Positions 60,047-64,000 of a stretch of 64,000 nucleotides of DNA are shown in pieces. The first letter of the stretch is position 1. Each line of letters begins with the position of its first letter. Both the position numbers and the translations under genes were made by a program. This DNA is from DASVTR01 sp033855775 (lineage in GTDB: Bacteria; Acidobacteriota; Blastocatellia; Pyrinomonadales; Pyrinomonadaceae), in assembly GCA_033855775.1 (NCBI GenBank), contig JAWVFT010000052.1, positions 1-64,000 on the forward strand. Reading direction: 5' to 3'. The notes under the pieces were generated by a model. It was given only the letters and a program-made list of their open reading frames with translations, did not search any database and had not been told where the DNA came from.

Positions 60047-61084
60047 TTAGTTAATCGGTATCGTGACGGTCGTGGAGCCTGCTTTTCCGGCGGGGAAACG
60101 CTTCTGGCGGGCGATGCGTATGGCGTTGCTGTCGCCGCCCGAAGCGGAGGTGACGCGGCCCGCTTCGTCGTAAGTGACTTGCACCGACGCCATCTTCGGG
60201 CCGGGCTTCGCCACTTCCGGCTTCTTGACGGCCTCTGCGCCCGTGGGCGTCGCGGTCGCCGCGCCGTCCTGCGCCTTCGCCATCGCGTTAGCCTTCTCCG
60301 CGGCCTTCATGCGGTCGCGCGCTTCACGCTCGCGCCGCGCGGCCAGGGCCGCCGCGTCGCTGGCGCTTGGGTCTGTCGCGCTGGCCGTGGGCGCAGCCTG
60401 TTCGGGCTGGCCCGCGGGCGCATCGCTCGAAGCGTTGGGGGCTGCCTGCGCGGCCTGTTCCGCTAGCGGCGCGGCCTGCTGTTGCTGAGCGGCGGCGGGC
60501 GCGGCCTTCTTGCCATACCAACCGGCGGGGAAGCCGACGGCGGCGATAATCAATACGACCGCAGCCGCGACCGCAGCGTAAACCGGCATCTTGCTCTTGC
60601 CGCTTTCCGCAGAGCCTTCGACCGTCAGCGAGAGCGGGCTGACGGGCTGCCCCTTCTTCGCAGACTTAATCTTCGGCGCAAGCTCGTCGCCGACCAAATC
60701 GTCCACATGGTCGTCCGCATATTCCGGCTCGTCTAGATACGAGAGGTCGCCGTCAACGAAAGCGTCTTCCGGCTTGATGCCTTCATCCAGCCGGCGCAAG
60801 CCTTCGAGAGCCACCTGCGTCCAGGGCTGATGGATGGTGCGGCGCGTCGTGGCAAACGATGGACTGAACTTGAAGGAAGCATTGTGTAGCGTCAGCGCGA
60901 AGTACACCGCGTCAACGCCGTTCAGCACTCCGATTTTCGCGTCAACCAAATCGCCGCTCTGAAAATAGAAGAAGCCGGGAGCGGGCGTGTAGGCGACCTT
61001 CAGCCGTCCAGTCTTGCGCTGGTTGCAGAAGAACTCGATGAGCTCCGTCAGGGAAAGGTCACTAAGCTGTCCAGTCAATGCCAT
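60047..61084 (-). CDS. DUF4388 (PATAN-like) membrane protein with TonB-C-like tail
   Basis: 345 aa. The N-terminal DUF4388 domain (about 1-100: MALTGQLSDLSLTELIEFF...GRLKVAY) is typical of deltaproteobacterial and acidobacterial regulatory proteins. It is followed by an acidic linker, one membrane helix (about 172-195), an Ala/Gln/Pro linker of about 100 residues, and a final ASVQVTYDEAGRVTSASGG...VTIPIN segment that resembles the second half of a TonB C-terminal domain. The orientation would put DUF4388 in the cytoplasm and the tail outside. Function unknown; a full TonB-family gene lies immediately upstream. Confidence 0.75.
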   Translation of the reverse strand: MALTGQLSDLSLTELIEFFCNQRKTGRLKVAYTPAPGFFYFQSGDLVDAKIGVLNGVDAVYFALTLHNASFKFSPSFATTRRTIHQPWTQVALEGLRRLDEGIKPEDAFVDGDLSYLDEPEYADDHVDDLVGDELAPKIKSAKKGQPVSPLSLTVEGSAESGKSKMPVYAAVAAAVVLIIAAVGFPAGWYGKKAAPAAAQQQQAAPLAEQAAQAAPNASSDAPAGQPEQAAPTASATDPSASDAAALAARREREARDRMKAAEKANAMAKAQDGAATATPTGAEAVKKPEVAKPGPKMASVQVTYDEAGRVTSASGGDSNAIRIARQKRFPAGKAGSTTVTIPIN

Positions 61085-61233
61085 ATACTTAACCTCAGGT
61101 TTTGATGCGAGTGTTTGTGGTTGGTGGGGGAACGGGTGTTGGTTTCTGCTTCGAGAACAACCCGGCGCGCTCGTCTTAAGCGTGTCGCAAAAAGCGTGAC
61201 GGGTCGTTCTCGAAGATGTCTGGCAGTGTCGCT

Positions 61234-62361
61234 CTACTTGGGCAGACCGAAGTTGTAGTTGATGACGCCTGTGATTTTGACGGGCTGGCCGGAGAGCAGC
61301 GTCGGCGTAAAGCGCGCTTGCTGAGCCGCCTGCACGGCGGCCTGCTGCAACAATGAGTGTCCGCTCGTCGCCTTCGCGGAAATCACTTTGCCGGAGCCGT
61401 CAATCACCACTTCGACCGTCACCATGCCAGCCGCCCGCGCGTTTCTCGCGGCCTGCGGATAGACGGGGACGGGCAAGCTGGTGGCCTTGCCGTTCAGGAC
61501 GCCGCCGGAGATGGGCTTGACCGGAGGCTTGACCATGGGCTGCTTCGGCGCGGCTTCCGCTTCCGGCTTGGCCGCCCCATTGTCCTGCGCCGCCGCGCTC
61601 GTCTTCAACATCGCGACCGCGTTGGCAGGCGTCGGCGGCGGAGCCGATGACATCAGGGCCGCCTCCGTCGTGCCGTTCGCGGGCTTGTTGACGACCGCGC
61701 CGCCAGCGACGTTCGGCAGAGCCGTAGAGCTTGAAGCAGCAACGCTCGACGAAGGAACATTCGGCAGAGCTTGCGCGGGCTTGGCCGCTGCCGGTTGGCT
61801 CATCTTGGCCAGAGTCGCTTCGTCGAGATAATAAGTGATGGTGCGATAGGTGACTTCCGTCGGCTCGAAATTGATTTTGCCGCCTTCGATGACGGCGACC
61901 GAGGTGGTCATCTTCGTCCAGTTGCCGAAGCTGTCAAATTCGTAAGCGTAGATTTCTTTGCTCAACAGCGTGCCGCTTTCGTCTTGCAAAGTCATCTCCA
62001 TAATGTTGCCCTTGTCGTCGTACTTGTAAACTTCCTTGCCGGTCAACGTCGCTCCCGCCACAGGGAAATAGGCGTTCTCGACCTTGCCGCCCTTAATATC
62101 ATAAGCCGCCGTCTCCAGCGCCGCGCGCGGCCCTTCGACCGACTTGCCACCCTTGTTCGCCAGTTTCGCCGTCTCGGTCCGCACCCTCCGCACAGGGCCG
62201 ACCAATCCGTCGCGGTCACGGTCTGTGTCCGGCAAGACGCTGAACAAAGAGACTTGCCGCCCGGCGGACAGCGAAGACCAGTTGCTCAGGGCAAACGCAG
62301 ACGAACTGCACGCCGCAACGACCAGAATCATCATCAAGGTTGGGTTTATTCGCTTCAACAT
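61234..62361 (-). CDS. TonB family protein
   Basis: 375 aa from ATG 62361 (MLKRINPTLMMILVV), with GGAG 11 nt upstream; the frame runs to 62430. Signal peptide or anchor 1-25. The N-terminal half (about 40-180) has REELL/YDDKGNIMEMTLQD repeats of an RHS/MORN-like or DUF3108-like type, not certain. An Ala/Pro linker (180-290) leads to the TonB C-terminal domain (about 290-375: PVPVYPQAARNARAAGMVTVEV...VKITGVINYNFG). TonB-type domains energise outer-membrane transporters; no ExbBD is near. Confidence 0.85.
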   Translation of the reverse strand: MLKRINPTLMMILVVAACSSSAFALSNWSSLSAGRQVSLFSVLPDTDRDRDGLVGPVRRVRTETAKLANKGGKSVEGPRAALETAAYDIKGGKVENAYFPVAGATLTGKEVYKYDDKGNIMEMTLQDESGTLLSKEIYAYEFDSFGNWTKMTTSVAVIEGGKINFEPTEVTYRTITYYLDEATLAKMSQPAAAKPAQALPNVPSSSVAASSSTALPNVAGGAVVNKPANGTTEAALMSSAPPPTPANAVAMLKTSAAAQDNGAAKPEAEAAPKQPMVKPPVKPISGGVLNGKATSLPVPVYPQAARNARAAGMVTVEVVIDGSGKVISAKATSGHSLLQQAAVQAAQQARFTPTLLSGQPVKITGVINYNFGLPK

Positions 62362-62715
62362 AAGCTTTAAGCTCCTGAATCTATTTTTGTGAGCGGCCCT
62401 TAGAATCGCGGGCAAGTGTGGGCGAGGCAAGCTGCGCTGTCCCGAAAATCTGCGAGGAATCGCTATCCGGAATTGTTTGCCCTGCGCGGTGTGACCGGCT
62501 TTATTGACTCTGCTCTGCGGCAGGCGAAGTAGTCAAAAGGTGAGCAAACAACGTGTGCGACCTGCGGTGTCGCCGACTTCGGATGAGGCCCGCTGCCGAC
62601 TAATCTGGCAGCGGATTTATATTACACTGGCCAACATGGTTTGTCTACAGAAAACATGGGCCAACGAAAAAGCCTTGCCAGAAACACCGTGATTGCTCAT
62701 TGAAATGGGGTGAGT

Positions 62716-64000
62716 CTATCGTTCGGACGATTCGCTGTAGGCCGCGAGCAGGGCGGCGATGGCATCGATGGGGCGCGTGCCTCTGGCCTCGGCGGTTTCG
62801 TTGTTGCAGATGATGGAAAAGGCCAGAAGCTCGTCGTCTGTGATGGCATAGCCGGAGAGTGAGTTGATGTAAGTGAGCGTGCCTGTCTTGGCGAGGACGC
62901 GGCCAGCCGCAGAGCGCAGGCGAAACTTCAATGTGCCGTCGCGTCCGGCGACGGGCAGCGAATCGCGGAAGACTCCGGCCACGGGACGCCGCGCGATGTT
63001 GGCGAGCAGCCGTGCGGTGGCCGAAGGGGTAATCAAGTCGAGGCGCGAGAGGCCGGAGCCGTCGTGAAGCGCGAGGCTACCGGTTGCGATGCCTGCTTGT
63101 TCGAGCCACTGGCGAACGACGGCGAGCCCTGCCTGGTCGTCGTTGCGCTCGCGCATCTTCTTTTGGTCTGACTCAGGAGCGAGCGCGCCGCGTTCTTTGC
63201 CGAGCGTGCGGAGGATTAGTTCCGCGTTGAGGTTGATGCTTTCCTTGTTGGTGGCGCGGGCAATCTCGCCGAGCGATTTGCTTTGGACGGAGGCGAGTTC
63301 AAAGGCGCGTGCGGGGTCGAACGCTTCGCCTTCAAGGTGCGAGCGGGCGTCTCTGCTTTGCGTTTCGCCTTCGACGGAGATGCCGCGCTCCCTGAGCAGG
63401 CGGCGAAAGAGCGTGGCGGCCCAGAGCGCGGGTTGGTGTATGGAGAGACGCGCGCTCAGGCCGCGACTGCCCGCGGGGAAATCGCCCCACACGCGCACTT
63501 CGTTATCGGAGAGGCCGCGCGTGATGCCGAGCGTGGCCGGAGCATTGCTCTCGACGACGTTGGTTTCGTCGTGTAGGTGAACGTAGTCTGTGTCGGGTTC
63601 GACTTTGATGGCGGCCTGCGCCGTGGTCTTGCCCGGAGGCTTGATGTTGATGTTCACTTCGTTGTCGTTGACGGTCAACGCGCTGACTTCGGCGCCGAAG
63701 TACCACTGGACATCGTTCCAGAGCCAGCCATCGCCGAGCGGGTCGCCGCGAAAGTAGCTCTCGTCGCCGATGAGTCGCCCGCGCACGCGCCGCACGCCGC
63801 GACGATAGAGAGCGTCTGCGAGTTGGGCCATCGCGCCGGGGCCGTCCTTCGTCTTCTCGGAAGAGAAGTCGGGAGCGCCACGACCGTAGAGCAAGAGGTC
63901 GCCGTCAATCGTGCCGTTCGTGTCGGGTTGCGCGGTGGCATAGACGGAGGTTTGCCAGCGATAGTCCGCGCCGAGCAGGTCAAGCGCGACGGCGGTCGTA
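62716..64000 (-). CDS. dacB: D-alanyl-D-alanine carboxypeptidase/endopeptidase, PBP4-type, 5' end outside window
   Basis: The frame is open from the stop at 62716 to the window end at 64000 (427 codons seen); the first in-window residues TTAVALDLLGADYRW are already inside the domain. PBP4-specific region DGDLLLYGRG, SxN-type motif in NKESINLNAELI and KTGT in VLAKTGTLTYINS are present. The SXXK serine lies beyond the window. The enzyme trims or cleaves peptidoglycan peptides in the periplasm. Family length (about 480-500) implies about 60-80 missing residues. Confidence 0.88.
   Translation of the reverse strand, partial: TTAVALDLLGADYRWQTSVYATAQPDTNGTIDGDLLLYGRGAPDFSSEKTKDGPGAMAQLADALYRRGVRRVRGRLIGDESYFRGDPLGDGWLWNDVQWYFGAEVSALTVNDNEVNINIKPPGKTTAQAAIKVEPDTDYVHLHDETNVVESNAPATLGITRGLSDNEVRVWGDFPAGSRGLSARLSIHQPALWAATLFRRLLRERGISVEGETQSRDARSHLEGEAFDPARAFELASVQSKSLGEIARATNKESINLNAELILRTLGKERGALAPESDQKKMRERNDDQAGLAVVRQWLEQAGIATGSLALHDGSGLSRLDLITPSATARLLANIARRPVAGVFRDSLPVAGRDGTLKFRLRSAAGRVLAKTGTLTYINSLSGYAITDDELLAFSIICNNETAEARGTRPIDAIAALLAAYSESSER

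Noticed and set aside
62504..62692. Short plus-strand frame before the PBP4-type gene
   Set aside because: No ribosome-binding site, no hydrophobic or conserved pattern, composition of non-coding DNA.

Overview
The window looks like a chromosomal segment of a GC-rich, diderm, heterotrophic bacterium, most likely Acidobacteriota (class Blastocatellia or a near relative). The main reason is five separate secreted or anchored VWA proteins of the type known as 'VWFA-related Acidobacterial domain' proteins. TonB-type proteins, an OmpA-like beta-barrel, an O-antigen-type flippase and several lipoproteins indicate an outer membrane. The assignment rests on family content, not on a search. I saw no rRNA, tRNA or CRISPR array.

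Layout. 0-9.4 kb (minus strand): two VWA proteins, then the housekeeping run rluA-type/lgt/lspA/ileS, and a YoxC-like plus YtxH pair. 9.5-18.7 kb: a sigma-54 activator with two GAF domains, a short polysaccharide cluster (PIG-L-like deacetylase, glycosyltransferase, flippase), a lytic transglycosylase, an FmdB-type zinc ribbon and a third VWA protein. 18.7-29.3 kb: an aminotransferase, then an acylation-like module (SGNH hydrolase, MBOAT, zinc-ribbon/SGNH fusion, acyl carrier protein, ketoacyl synthase III), a fourth VWA protein and a 36-residue membrane protein. 29.3-32.9 kb: an island of lower GC with a TPR protein, transposon-end-like repeats, an 81-bp inverted-repeat element and an intact-ended but mutated IS5-family element. 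32.9-41.1 kb: PEGA/TPR protein, Slt-type transglycosylase, GAF protein, CheY-like regulator, an HtrA-like protease without signal peptide paired with a LuxR regulator whose receiver is degenerate. 41.2-50.2 kb: M49-like peptidase, fifth VWA protein, amidohydrolase, dienelactone hydrolase, PfkB kinase, UvrC. 50.2-64 kb: beta-barrel protein, DUF2231 protein, small cysteine-rich protein, lipoproteins, thymidine kinase, LeuA-like synthase, M20 peptidase, DUF4388 protein, TonB-family protein and a PBP4-type carboxypeptidase cut by the window end.

Many intergenic gaps hold short-period (mostly 7-nt) tandem arrays arranged as two facing inverted arms. The base sequence of the heptamer differs between sites. 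Two unrelated genes end inside such arrays with the same Ser-Asp-Lys-stop, and a related GC-rich stretch lies inside the uvrC reading frame. Together with a 21-bp minisatellite and a 24-bp hairpin array, these repeats are the most distinctive sequence-level property of the window.

The best candidate for an undescribed system is the 20.2-26.6 kb module. An MBOAT acyltransferase is flanked by two paralogous SGNH proteins and followed by a dedicated carrier protein and a KAS III-like enzyme. This suggests carrier-fed acylation of an extracytoplasmic glycan, analogous to but different from Dlt and alginate O-acetylation systems.
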